Assembly (NCBI RefSeq): GCF_015234305.1
Contig: NZ_JADGMI010000003.1
Location: 1-64,000, forward strand
DNA: 64,000 nt
Origin: Superficieibacter sp. 1612_C1
Lineage (GTDB): Bacteria > Pseudomonadota > Gammaproteobacteria > Enterobacterales > Enterobacteriaceae
Reading direction: 5' to 3'
Shown here: in pieces, positions 17,369-25,336 of the stretch
How the letters are laid out: every line of letters starts with the position of its first letter
Position numbering within the stretch: the first letter of the stretch is position 1
Notes under the pieces: model-generated
The model's database searches: none
What the model was told of the DNA's origin: nothing
The model's input: the letters and a program-made list of their open reading frames with translations, nothing else
Translations under genes and position numbers: made by a program

Positions 17369-17563
17369 TAACTTAACTTTCTATCCTGCCTGACTAAATT
17401 TCAATACATGACAAGCAACCTAATAAATTATTCCGAGTAAGCTATTCAACCGAAGGCTTTCTCATTTTATTTCTGCTAATAGCATAATTATATTTCCTGA
17501 TATCTATTGACTTATTTATATTATCCGTTATCTGTAGTAATAACACATAATGTAAGGATAACT

Positions 17564-17953
17564 ATGGATAATGACATAACAAAATCATCAAAGCGAGGGA
17601 AATTTAATCCTGCAAAATTACCACGTACTGAAATACGAACCCACTGCATCAGCGTCAGATTAAATGAAGAAGAATTGTCCATTCTTAACAATAAAAGAGG
17701 ACCATATAAAAAAGGGGAATGGCTACGAATGGCGTCCCTCAACAAACTCCCGCCAGTATTGCCCGAAATAAATCGGGTAGCCTGGACTGAACTTGGAAGA
17801 CTTGCACAGGGTTTAAATCACCTGCTGACTCCCCTCGACAGCAAAAGCCCTCACAGCGAACTCACACGTACAGAACTTTTTGCCCTGCGCAGACAAATCA
17901 AAACTCTTCGCGATCACCTTATTCCTTCAACGTTTCTGGAGCAAGACAAGTGA
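17564..17953 (+). CDS. mobC: MobC-like relaxosome accessory protein
   Basis: 129 residues from ATG at 17564 (TAAGGATAACT upstream); an earlier in-frame start at 17507 lacks a ribosome site. The segment RTHCISVRLNEEELSIL followed by KKGEWLRMASL is a ribbon-helix-helix of the MobC/NikA type, and LGRLAQGLNHLL with the later ELFALRRQIKTLRDHLI is the conserved MobC C-terminal helix pair. MobC proteins bind oriT and help the relaxase open the strands. The stop overlaps the relaxase start (GTGA). The ~195 bp upstream (17369-17563) are the natural place for oriT, though I cannot identify a nic site. Confidence 0.8.
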   Translation: MDNDITKSSKRGKFNPAKLPRTEIRTHCISVRLNEEELSILNNKRGPYKKGEWLRMASLNKLPPVLPEINRVAWTELGRLAQGLNHLLTPLDSKSPHSELTRTELFALRRQIKTLRDHLIPSTFLEQDK

Positions 17954-19173
17954 AAGGCATGCAGAAAATAAAACGGGGTAAACAGTTTGCTGGCGTGGTT
18001 CTCTATAGCCTGAAGTCAGGCCCTTACCACAAAATCACTCCTTATGTCGTTGGCGGCAACATGACGGGCAGCACTGCTGCTGAACTTATCAGTGAGTTTG
18101 AACACACCAGGCAGCTACGACCTGATGTTGCCAGACCCGTCTGGCATAATTCACTTCGTCTCCCGAAAGGAGAAATACTCTCCGTCAGAAAGTGGGCCGC
18201 ATTTGCCGACGATTATATGACCCGGATGGGATTCACGGAAACACACCTGCGTTGTTATATCCTGCATGACGATACCGACGGGCAGCATATCCATATTATT
18301 GCCAGTCGCATTAACCTTGTCGGTGGAAAGCTGTACCTGGGAAAAAATGAAAATCTTATCAGCACCCGGATTATCAGCGAGCTGGAACGCGTGCACGGAC
18401 TCACTGAAACGACACCCGCCACAGGCAGTCGTCGCAGGGATAAAAGTAAGCCTTCCCGCAATGAGCTGAAGATGGCTGAACGAACGGCAACGCCCTGCCC
18501 CAGGTCTGCCCTGCAGGGGCTGATTGATAATGCCTTAACTGACCGCCCCGATTTACTGACCTTTGTCCGGCAGCTGCAACAGGCTGGCGTGACCTGCAAA
18601 CCCGGTATCGCGTCGACGGGAAAAATGAACGGGTTCTCTTTTCTGTACCAGGGCATTGCCTTTAAAGCCTCTCAGCTCGGTAAAAAGTATGGCTGGTCTT
18701 CCCTGCAAACGCTGATTGATTTCGTGCCGGAACATCTGACTTTACTGAAACAGGTACAAAAGCCAACAGTACCTGCATCAGCGCCAGTGCCAGCATACGA
18801 ACCTGAAGAACAGGCGGTAAACCGGGAAACCATTCTGGAGAAAATCCTTCAGCTTGAAGAAAAAATTCGTCTGGAAAGGCAACAGGAGACAGTGGGTATC
18901 ATCCAGCTCAGGAGCAAACTGCACAATACAGCCCGTCAGATACCCCGCCAGCGTCGTCTGCATGCCTGGCTTGTCGTGCTCAGCCATCTTGTGGTGCTTC
19001 TCAGGCGCATGGGCCTGTCTCTGTTGCATGACACAGCACACCCTTTCCACCAGATTCTGCACCTGCACCTTCTGACACCGAATTATTTCAGGGAAAAAAC
19101 TCCCCTTAAGGAACAATCAGTTAGAAAAAACCACTCTCGCCAGCCACAAATTAACTATCCCACAATTCAATGA
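17950..19173 (+). CDS. MOB-type relaxase (mobilization nuclease)
   Basis: 407 residues from GTG at 17950 (overlapping the mobC stop) or ATG at 17959. The N-terminal relaxase domain (about 1-200) has the start KGMQKIKRGKQFAGVVLYSL, a region like FADDYMTRMGFTETHLRCYILHDDTDGQHIHIIASRI in which HIH (after DTDGQ) is the metal-binding three-histidine motif region, and SRNELKMAER after it. This resembles the PF03432 relaxase/mobilization-nuclease family. The C-terminal half is charged and coiled (LEKILQLEEKIRLERQQET), ending in a hydrophobic stretch LVVLSHLVVLLRRMGLSLL, which could contact the coupling protein. No type IV secretion genes are seen, so the element is mobilizable, not self-transmissible. 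Confidence 0.8.
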   Translation: MKGMQKIKRGKQFAGVVLYSLKSGPYHKITPYVVGGNMTGSTAAELISEFEHTRQLRPDVARPVWHNSLRLPKGEILSVRKWAAFADDYMTRMGFTETHLRCYILHDDTDGQHIHIIASRINLVGGKLYLGKNENLISTRIISELERVHGLTETTPATGSRRRDKSKPSRNELKMAERTATPCPRSALQGLIDNALTDRPDLLTFVRQLQQAGVTCKPGIASTGKMNGFSFLYQGIAFKASQLGKKYGWSSLQTLIDFVPEHLTLLKQVQKPTVPASAPVPAYEPEEQAVNRETILEKILQLEEKIRLERQQETVGIIQLRSKLHNTARQIPRQRRLHAWLVVLSHLVVLLRRMGLSLLHDTAHPFHQILHLHLLTPNYFREKTPLKEQSVRKNHSRQPQINYPTIQ

Positions 19174-19182
19174 TAGTCAATG

Positions 19183-19213
19183 AATTATTGATCGTTTTTA
19201 TAGATCAATAATT
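19183..19213. terminator. perfect 11-bp inverted repeat after the relaxase gene
   Basis: AATTATTGATC (19183-19193) and GATCAATAATT (19203-19213) pair perfectly around a 9-nt loop, 10 bp past the relaxase stop. It is AT-rich with no long T-run, so it could be a terminator or a structural element such as part of a transfer or replication origin. Confidence 0.5.
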
Positions 19214-19340
19214 TATTTACAATAGTTTATAACTATCACAAGACAATCATCGATCGGTACAAGCAATTTTACTAAAGCGATTCCTTCATCGAAAATGCTC
19301 AAAAAGACATCACCTTAAATCAGGTCAGGGAGTTGCAATA

Positions 19341-19619
19341 ATGAGTAACCAGACTGTTCAATGCCCCTTTTGTTTTAAAGAAAGTCCTCACGGTGTACAA
19401 ATTTGCACCGGGTGCCATGCAAAAGTAGTTTACGGTGAATGCCCTGTCACTGTCGCCATTCTGTTCGGGATCGCTGTGATGGTCCTGGCTTACTTAGCAG
19501 GTTCATGGACTGAAAATTTTATCGTCTCTGTCATCGTTTTTTTTGGCAGTATATTTATTCTTAAGTACCAGCTTAAAAAAGTTTATGCAGAGAGAATTCT
19601 GTTTATTCAACGAAATTGA
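19341..19619 (+). CDS. small zinc-ribbon membrane protein
   Basis: 92 residues. Two Cys pairs at the N-terminus, CPFCFKES and CTGCHAK, form a zinc ribbon. Two hydrophobic helices follow (VTVAILFGIAVMVLAYLA and FIVSVIVFFGSIFIL), leaving a short basic tail. It is probably an inner-membrane protein with a cytoplasmic zinc knuckle. CAGGGAGTTGCAATA lies before the ATG. It heads a run of three genes with the two lipoproteins downstream, inside the mobilizable element. Function unknown. Confidence 0.65.
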   Translation: MSNQTVQCPFCFKESPHGVQICTGCHAKVVYGECPVTVAILFGIAVMVLAYLAGSWTENFIVSVIVFFGSIFILKYQLKKVYAERILFIQRN

Positions 19620-19655
19620 TTTCACACTTTATAAAACTTTAAAATGAGAGAATTT

Positions 19656-20042
19656 ATGAGCAGATTCATTGCTACTGCATTTTTTATTTCCGTTTTCCTT
19701 ATTTCCGGATGCTCAACGTCAGGCAACCAGCATCTCAAAAACGAAACATCACAAAGTCTGCAGTCGAAAATCATTAAAAATAAAACCACGAAATCAGAAA
19801 TTACTGCCAGTCTGGGTGAGCCTGACACCCGAACCACGCTGAGCAGTGGCAATGAAGAATGGATTTATTTTATGGATAACAATCAGTTTGATGCCACGAC
19901 CTTCATTCCGGTCGTCGGACTGCTGACGGGTGGTTCAAAGACGCAGGCCAGAACGCTGGAAATCGAATTTAAAGACGAAACAGTCAGCAAATGGACGTTC
20001 TCTGAAAACAACAGCAGGATGAAAACCGGCCTTATTCAATAA
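19656..20042 (+). CDS. lipoprotein with SmpA/BamE-like fold
   Basis: 128 residues from ATG at 19656 (MSRFIATAFFISVFLISGCS); a start at 19644 is also possible. The signal peptide ends in the lipobox LISGC. The mature part, with KIIKNKTTKSEITASLGEPD followed by TRTTLSSGNEEWIYF, follows the pattern of the SmpA/OmlA (BamE) domain: a helical hairpin with TTKxEI...LGxP, then a strand with the Trp-x-Tyr. The later GGSKTQARTLEIEF fits the same fold. It is probably anchored in the outer membrane. Such plasmid-borne proteins may act in envelope function or entry exclusion, but nothing here shows which. Confidence 0.7.
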   Translation: MSRFIATAFFISVFLISGCSTSGNQHLKNETSQSLQSKIIKNKTTKSEITASLGEPDTRTTLSSGNEEWIYFMDNNQFDATTFIPVVGLLTGGSKTQARTLEIEFKDETVSKWTFSENNSRMKTGLIQ

Positions 20043-20068
20043 GTAAATTTACAGTCTGGAATTAATTT

Positions 20069-20389
20069 ATGAAAACCTATGCCGTTATCACACTCGTTAC
20101 CGCAGCCTTGTTGCTGAGTGGCTGTAACAGCGAACCTTCAGAGCAGGAAATTTACAATGCTATGAATAAAGTCGTGGCGCAGACGAATGCCGTCATAAAA
20201 TCCATGGCAGGAAACGCTGTCACGCCTGACATGCTGCGGACGTTAAACACCGTCAAAAAACACGACTGTGTCAGAGAGTCGGATAGAAGCTATAAGTGTA
20301 ATGTGACAGCTGTTGTCGATAACGAGAAACGTACCGCTGCAGTCACGCTGATCAGAACAGATGATGGCTGGCAGGTCGTTGACAGGTAA
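20069..20389 (+). CDS. small lipoprotein, 106 residues
   Basis: Signal peptide MKTYAVITLVTAALLLSGCN with lipobox LLSGC and Asn at +2 (which can favour neither sorting strongly). The mature domain of about 85 residues has a Cys pair, KKHDCVRESDRSYKCNVTAV, likely a disulphide, and a terminal TDDGWQVVDR strand as in small periplasmic NTF2- or PepSY-like domains. It follows the BamE-like lipoprotein by 26 bp. Family not recognised. Confidence 0.7.
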   Translation: MKTYAVITLVTAALLLSGCNSEPSEQEIYNAMNKVVAQTNAVIKSMAGNAVTPDMLRTLNTVKKHDCVRESDRSYKCNVTAVVDNEKRTAAVTLIRTDDGWQVVDR

Positions 20390-20547
20390 GACCGCCACAA
20401 AACCCGTCCAGGTCAGGATACCGGATGACAGGCTCCTGCTTTTTGCCCCCCGGACCGGTACAGCGCCACGAACAGGACAACGCAGTGAAATCGTGTGGAG
20501 ATACGACGTCGCCATCATACTGCATTGTCCTTAACCCTCCCGAACCC

Positions 20548-20973
20548 TCACAGTCTTTTCCTGCCGCCCGGACGTGGTGGTGTGTATGCCATCGAACGCG
20601 AGATACGCCCTCTCTCATACTGTGCCAGTAAATCAGCATAGATGCGCTCGGCCTCATCAGGGTCTTTTGAAATAAAGTTCACAAGCGAGTTCAGGGACTG
20701 AAGCAGTGAGCCGCCGCTGGTGAGCTGCCTGAGCAGGTTGCCGTTGAGACAGGATACAACACCAATAAACATCTGCATGATATTATCCACGTGAAAGCAC
20801 GAATTGCTGTACTGTGCCCGGGCATAAAAATACTTCAGGTGATAACCGACAAACAGCATATAGAACTTACGGTAGAATTCATTATTATTAGCCTGTTCAC
20901 GATGCCGGAGAATATATTTGTCAATCACCCGTATAAATTTTTCCTCCTGTGTCAGGGTACCGTCATTACGCAT
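20548..20973 (-). CDS. conserved plasmid-type protein of unknown function, 141 residues
   Basis: The start at 20973 (MRNDGTLTQEEKFIRVIDKY) has AAAAAAGGAGTGGATT before it, much better than the upstream in-frame ATG at 21135. All-helical look: KYILRHREQANNNEFYRKFY, LFVGYHLKYFYARAQ, MFIGVVSCLNGNLLRQL, then a basic tail ending PPRPGGRKRL. No signal peptide. I do not recognise the family. Codon use is like its neighbours in the replicon, so it is probably a native plasmid gene, transcribed opposite to the mobilization unit. Confidence 0.65.
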   Translation of the reverse strand: MRNDGTLTQEEKFIRVIDKYILRHREQANNNEFYRKFYMLFVGYHLKYFYARAQYSNSCFHVDNIMQMFIGVVSCLNGNLLRQLTSGGSLLQSLNSLVNFISKDPDEAERIYADLLAQYERGRISRSMAYTPPRPGGRKRL

Positions 20974-21837
20974 AATCCACTCCTTTTTTTGGTTTTTATA
21001 ATTAAGTACTATCAGGTCTGGGTATAAAATCAATACATACGCGAAAATAATTTTGTTTTTCCTGATAAGAAATACATTTTTATCAAAACAATCCCGGCAA
21101 CTGACATTGCCTGGATTATTCAGAAAAAAATACATATATTTTCTTTCGCCTGCAGTGTCATTTCCATTGTTCAGATAAAAGCCTCAGGAATATTTTTAAC
21201 AGGGTGCTTTGCACCGGCTTCCGCCCGTGACGCCGGACAGACATGACATTTCACGTTTTCCCCAAAAGCCTAAGCACTGCAGATAAATATCACATGCAGC
21301 GCCGCTGAGTGCCCACAGCACTCACCCGCTGAAGCAGAAAGGATTTTTCCGGTGGGTTTCCGGCGTGAGCCGTATTCTGACTACCGGTAAACCACTATTA
21401 TCAGACGACCTGCGCGAAGCGTATTACATTCAGTATGTAAAACACGGCAGCAACGTACTGAAGCCCGCTGGCGCAACATGCAGGTGGCGCTGGCTTCATT
21501 AACAGAAAGAATAAAACAGGAAGCAAACCAGCAATGACAGTGCTTACCGGGGAGTACACATATGCATTTTGTGGCAATCAGGAGCGAAGCTGTGGTTTCT
21601 TATTTCTTTATTATTCTTTTATCTTGCAAAACAAAATGAAAAATAAAACAATTAAATCAACAAATTACCACACCATCATGGTTATGGATTTCACCACCAA
21701 AAATTATTCATCTCATAACAGGGGATGGTAAAATTCACCCCCCATCGTAATAACTCTCATAACCTGTTCTGTTCCTGTCTGATATTCCCGACAGACAGAA
21801 AATTTAAAAAAAATAATTATATTTTATTAAAATGCTA
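20974..21837. other. gene-poor stretch before the replication gene
   Basis: About 860 bp with no convincing intact gene. Around 21,452-21,535 the plus strand encodes EARWRNMQVALASLTERIKQ and a stop, which looks like the C-terminal end of a helical protein, so part is a relic. The segment nearest the RepL-like gene is AT-rich and a plausible location for the replication origin, although I see no clear set of iterons. Confidence 0.4.
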
Positions 21838-21874
21838 TTGACAATAAACCTTAATATGCCATAAGTGATATCAC
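21838..21874 (+). promoter_or_regulatory. promoter with overlapping 10-bp palindrome for the RepL-like gene
   Basis: TTGACA (21838-21843), a 17-bp spacer and ATAAGT (21861-21866) make a sigma-70-like promoter. GTGATATCAC (21865-21874) is a perfect palindrome overlapping the -10 and likely start point, where a repressor would block transcription. AAAAAAGGAGGCATT-ATG follows. Autorepression by the HTH-containing Rep protein would fit. Confidence 0.6.
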
Positions 21875-21895
21875 AATAATAAAAAAGGAGGCATT

Positions 21896-22459
21896 ATGTC
21901 AGACACAAATATCATTTTAACCCGACAACAAAAAGCCGTTATCGCAAAAGCCCTTGGCGTCAGCCCGGAAGAATTAGAAGAAATCAGTGTCAAAACCAAC
22001 ACGCATAAAAAAACGTCCTTTCGCGACGACTTTTCGCTGATATTCAAAGGTAACATTGCCACGCTCGCCAGAATGAAACTGACGCCCACGTCGTTTAAAA
22101 TTGTTATCTATCTTTTTTCAGTCCTTGATTACGGGAACATTCTGGTGAATTTCTCACAGGCCAAAATAGCAAAAGAACTCGGACTATGTAAATCCAATGT
22201 TTCACGTGCATTCAGGGAGCTCTTTGACAAAAAAATTCTGCTCAGGGATGCTCCTGATGGTCAGGTCTACATGAATTCGAACGTATGTGTCAAAGGTATT
22301 CCTCACCGCTTTAATGAAGAGCAGATGGATAAGTTCAGAAAATCCAGGGCAGAGACTGAGGATTTTGACAATGCCTTCAGTCTTTATCATTCCGGAAGAA
22401 GAACAAAGACGACCGGAAAAACCAGAAAGATTTCGCCGGCAGACGATATCCCGTTCTGA
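21896..22459 (+). CDS. RepL-like plasmid replication protein (winged helix)
   Basis: 187 residues. The N-terminus holds a short helix-turn-helix-like segment (LTRQQKAVIAKALGVSPEEL). Residues about 45-130 form a winged helix: DFSLIFKGNIATLARMKLTP, ILVNFSQAKIAKELGLCKSN, VSRAFRELFDKKILLRDA and a wing GQVYMNSNVC. This matches the RepL replication/maintenance type more than RepA/RepE initiators. The C-terminus is basic and disordered. It has a strong ribosome site and its own promoter. It is likely the initiator or copy controller of the replicon now integrated in the island. A phage-type regulator is the main alternative. Confidence 0.65.
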   Translation: MSDTNIILTRQQKAVIAKALGVSPEELEEISVKTNTHKKTSFRDDFSLIFKGNIATLARMKLTPTSFKIVIYLFSVLDYGNILVNFSQAKIAKELGLCKSNVSRAFRELFDKKILLRDAPDGQVYMNSNVCVKGIPHRFNEEQMDKFRKSRAETEDFDNAFSLYHSGRRTKTTGKTRKISPADDIPF

Positions 22460-22768
22460 CCGGGCACCTGAGTCGGTGATACCCCGGAGTCTCCCCTTAT
22501 CGCCGCAGACTCGCCCACAAAGTATTACAACACATTATGTGTAGCAAAACGAGCGCGACGATAACTGACATGCTGTGTTGTGGTATACTATGGAAGGTTT
22601 ATCCATTAGTGCATTAAGCATTAAAGTTACAGGCAGCGATGGAACGGTGAAACAGCCTGAAGGGTGGATCAGGATAATAATAAATTGACTCAGACAGCCA
22701 CAATCGGGGTAGTTTAATATTTTAAACAGCCACTCATGAAAGTATCCGGTAATAATAACACAGGTGTA

Positions 22769-22963
22769 TTATGTATATTTCTCCCTGCGTTTGCTGTCCC
22801 GGATGGCATCATCCAGATCCGTCTTCATCCGCTCAATTTCAGTCCGCATCACTGTCAGGTGACATCCGGGAACAGCCGGCATTGAGCATGCCTTCTGATA
22901 ACGCATTTCTGCTGCTGCCAGCCGGATACGTTTGCCACGCAGACGCTTCTCATTTTCAGTCAT
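22769..22963 (-). CDS. small basic helical protein, 64 residues
   Basis: MTENEKRLRGKRIRLAAAEM, ending TEIERMKTDLDDAIRDSKRR. GGAGTAATGT precedes the ATG, a well-placed ribosome site. Composition is highly charged with a predicted single long or coiled helix. No family recognised. It sits alone between the Rep-like gene and a doubtful reading frame. Confidence 0.5.
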   Translation of the reverse strand: MTENEKRLRGKRIRLAAAEMRYQKACSMPAVPGCHLTVMRTEIERMKTDLDDAIRDSKRREKYT

Positions 22964-23064
22964 ACATTACTCCATTCAGGAAAGTATATTCTTGTTCAAC
23001 AGTATTATCCTGTATTCTGACCGGCATATCCTGAAGAGGAGAAACCCTACCAGACGAGGAAGAT

Positions 23065-23481
23065 ATGGCAACCCCTTATAATATCATTTTAAGAAAAATC
23101 CTGGAACAGACATTTTCAGCATGGCAGTTGCCCGCCATCATAATGATAATATTTTCAGTGATGAACTTTGCAGTCTTTCTGCCTGATATCACTGTAATAT
23201 TTTATGCAGTCTATATTCCTGCGAACGCGACGGGAATGACAGGATTACCGGACAATCGTCTTTTCTTTGACGATTGTCAGATATATATTTCTGAAATTTA
23301 TTTTTTACCGGGCAACATAATAGGAGATTTGGAGTATGGTGTAAATTTCAGCCCTAACGATAATGCCTGCAACACCGGAAGAACACCTGAGGAGACAGCA
23401 TTCTGGAAAAAAAGCCCCGGCCTGGGGGCAAATCAGAGTGAGGCGGTTCTTATTAACGCAGTTCTTATATACTACTTCTGA
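23065..23481 (+). CDS. doubtful open reading frame, 138 residues
   Basis: ATG preceded by GACGAGGAAGAT, an acceptable ribosome site. The first part has a hydrophobic stretch (LPAIIMIIFSVMNFAVFL); the rest is low-complexity and Asn-rich with no recognisable domain. Coding potential looks weak beyond residue 60. It may be a relic. Confidence 0.3.
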   Translation: MATPYNIILRKILEQTFSAWQLPAIIMIIFSVMNFAVFLPDITVIFYAVYIPANATGMTGLPDNRLFFDDCQIYISEIYFLPGNIIGDLEYGVNFSPNDNACNTGRTPEETAFWKKSPGLGANQSEAVLINAVLIYYF

Positions 23482-24072
23482 AGGACCTTACCAGCCCTGG
23501 CGCACAGAGCAAGTCCTTATCCGGATTTTTTGAGTTATTTCTTATGGATTAAGATTAATCCTGGTTCATTACCAGAACTGTTCCAGCGCACCGCGTTATG
23601 ATTGCCGGTTTCCCGGTTTATTTGAGGGTAATCCACCGTTACAGTTTCGTGCAATCTGCAGGCTCTGTCAGCGCATATGATATAACCCAGGATTCAGAGG
23701 GACGGCTTTGGAAGCCCCGCACCATCATTGCCGTCATCAATCCATTTTTCAGGTATCTGAGGAAATGTTCCATCAGATTGTTGGCCTTTCCGGCAGTTTT
23801 CTGAGTTACCGCCCCTCCTTTATCCGGTACAAGTCTTCAGGGCATGACAGAAGCCTGTGCATAAAATCAAAACCGAAAAACCAGCCAGGGCGAAACCCGT
23901 TACTCTTCAGATTGCCCCCTCAGAGGGGGTCTCCTGCAGAACAAAGACCTGTCAGACTTTACGAAGGCAGGAAGACCCGGCTGGACTGTCTGTTCCGGAA
24001 TGACCTGGTCTGCTGATGCCGGCTGACAAAACTCAGATAAAATACAGACCAGTTCTGCCCGGGAAGAGCTCG
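23482..24072. other. stretch without a recognisable gene
   Basis: About 590 bp. Short frames only. A small GC-rich hairpin, CCCCCTC-AGAGGGGG, lies near 23,917-23,932 and may be a terminator. Nothing else is supported. Confidence 0.4.
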
Positions 24073-24336
24073 TCAATGACGTTTTCGTCTCCGGGACTTT
24101 TTCTCATCGACGAGAGATTCAAGAGATTCCTGCAGCTCTGCGTTGATGGTTATTTCCGTATCACCATACTTCAACAGACCATACAGCATAAACATAAAAA
24201 CATTTGAGAATTCAGTTTCTTCTTCACTGTTTAAGTACTTCCGGCAGGACTCAATCGCTTCCTTCATATCATTCGGAGAGGCAATGAAGATGCAGACATA
24301 AGTTTTATCATCCGGAACCGTAAATTCATTAACCAT
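24073..24336 (-). CDS. small acidic protein, tandem paralogue A
   Basis: 87 residues from ATG at 24336, behind AAAGGAGATTTAAT; the longer frame upstream lacks support. It reads MVNEFTVPDDKTYVCIFIAS, then a helical middle with FSNVFMFMLYGLLKYGDTEI, and a basic tail DEKKSRRRKRH. It aligns over its whole length with the next gene (24506-24766): DKxxVCxFxxS, EEYR/SCRKY, F-L/M-FML-GL, GTEITxxx, LVDEK. No known family. The pair are probably cotranscribed on the minus strand. Confidence 0.65.
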   Translation of the reverse strand: MVNEFTVPDDKTYVCIFIASPNDMKEAIESCRKYLNSEEETEFSNVFMFMLYGLLKYGDTEITINAELQESLESLVDEKKSRRRKRH

Positions 24337-24505
24337 ATTAAATCTCCTTTGCTGACGGGAAAAGGAACATTCAGCCTGCACAGTGCAATGACGAAGAATA
24401 TCTTTACAGCTGACATCGATTTGTCCTGACGGAACCATCAACGGCGTAAAAACAGGGGCTGCAGACATTTTTCTCTGTCGCCGCCCTGTCTTTCTCAGGA
24501 AGAAA

Positions 24506-24766
24506 TCATTTCTTTTTTCCGCCCGCGTTTTTTTCATCGACCAGATGTGCAATATATTTCGCCACATCCGTGTCTGTTGTTATTTCTGTACCATCTTCAT
24601 ACGCTACAGAAAACAATATGAATATGAGGGTCTGCAGAAAACAGGCTTCTCCCCCCGGGACGGAATAGCCCCGATATTCCTCAGCCGCCCTGTCAATATT
24701 TTCCCGGGAAGTCACAAATGAACAAACAAACTCTTTATCTTGTGCAACGAAAATGGAAATATTCAT
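24506..24766 (-). CDS. small acidic protein, tandem paralogue B
   Basis: 86 residues, ATG at 24766 behind ACAGGAGAAATAAT. Reads MNISIFVAQDKEFVCSFVTS, LQTLIFILFSVAYEDGTEIT and LVDEKNAGGKKK. It is the upstream partner of paralogue A, with a 169-bp gap. Both end in a Lys/Arg-rich tail after LVDEK. A small soluble alpha/beta domain is likely. Function unknown. Confidence 0.65.
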   Translation of the reverse strand: MNISIFVAQDKEFVCSFVTSRENIDRAAEEYRGYSVPGGEACFLQTLIFILFSVAYEDGTEITTDTDVAKYIAHLVDEKNAGGKKK

Positions 24767-24969
24767 ATTATTTCTCCTGTAATCATTAATTTCAAACCTG
24801 AATATTTATATCTCTTTCAGGTTCATCTTTATTTATGGCTATCATGACTGCATATATATTCTGATTTATCAGGGCTGGTGTCGTCATTCAGGTGGTGCTC
24901 GTGCTCTCCCTGAATACCACTGCCTTTTTTTATAACCTGAGTTGTCATTTTTCATAAAACACTCCGGAC

Positions 24970-25176
24970 TCAGGCTGCCTGCTGACGTGAACGGTCAATG
25001 ACGGACTGGATCCACGCATCGACTTCACTTTCAATAAAAGCAATGGATCGGCTTCCTGTTTTAACAGGCTGAGGAAATCGCCCTTCACGGATAAGGCGAT
25101 AAATCCAGGCTCTGCCGTAACCGGTTTTATTCAGCACTTCAGGAAGGCGGAGCAGACGTATATTTTTATTATTCAT
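24970..25176 (-). CDS. AlpA-family transcriptional regulator / excisionase-like
   Basis: 68 residues. Reads RLLRLPEVLNKTGYGRAWIY, RLIREGRFPQPVKTGSRSIA and FIESEVDAWIQSVIDRSRQ, the complete MerR-like winged helix-turn-helix of the AlpA/P4 Vis family. These proteins switch on integrase genes or act as excisionases in islands and satellite phages. The upstream region on the minus strand has GAGGAAAATAAT before the ATG. No intact integrase remains nearby, so its target may be lost or elsewhere in the island. Confidence 0.85.
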   Translation of the reverse strand: MNNKNIRLLRLPEVLNKTGYGRAWIYRLIREGRFPQPVKTGSRSIAFIESEVDAWIQSVIDRSRQQAA

Positions 25177-25336
25177 ATTATTTTCCTCAATGTGGTGTCA
25201 GTGAGGAGAACAGTACAGGAGAAAAGAAATATAAAGCAGTGAACTTCGGAGAAGTATTCGGAGGGGGTTCTGTGAGTTATCATCTTCGGGGAATTCCGTG
25301 GCCCCGAAATTCCCCTTTTATGAGATTGATGGCCGG

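Noticed and set aside
22287..22544. 85-residue frame overlapping the RepL-like gene
   Set aside because: It lies mostly within the RepL-like gene in another frame, with Pro/Arg-rich composition typical of a shadow.
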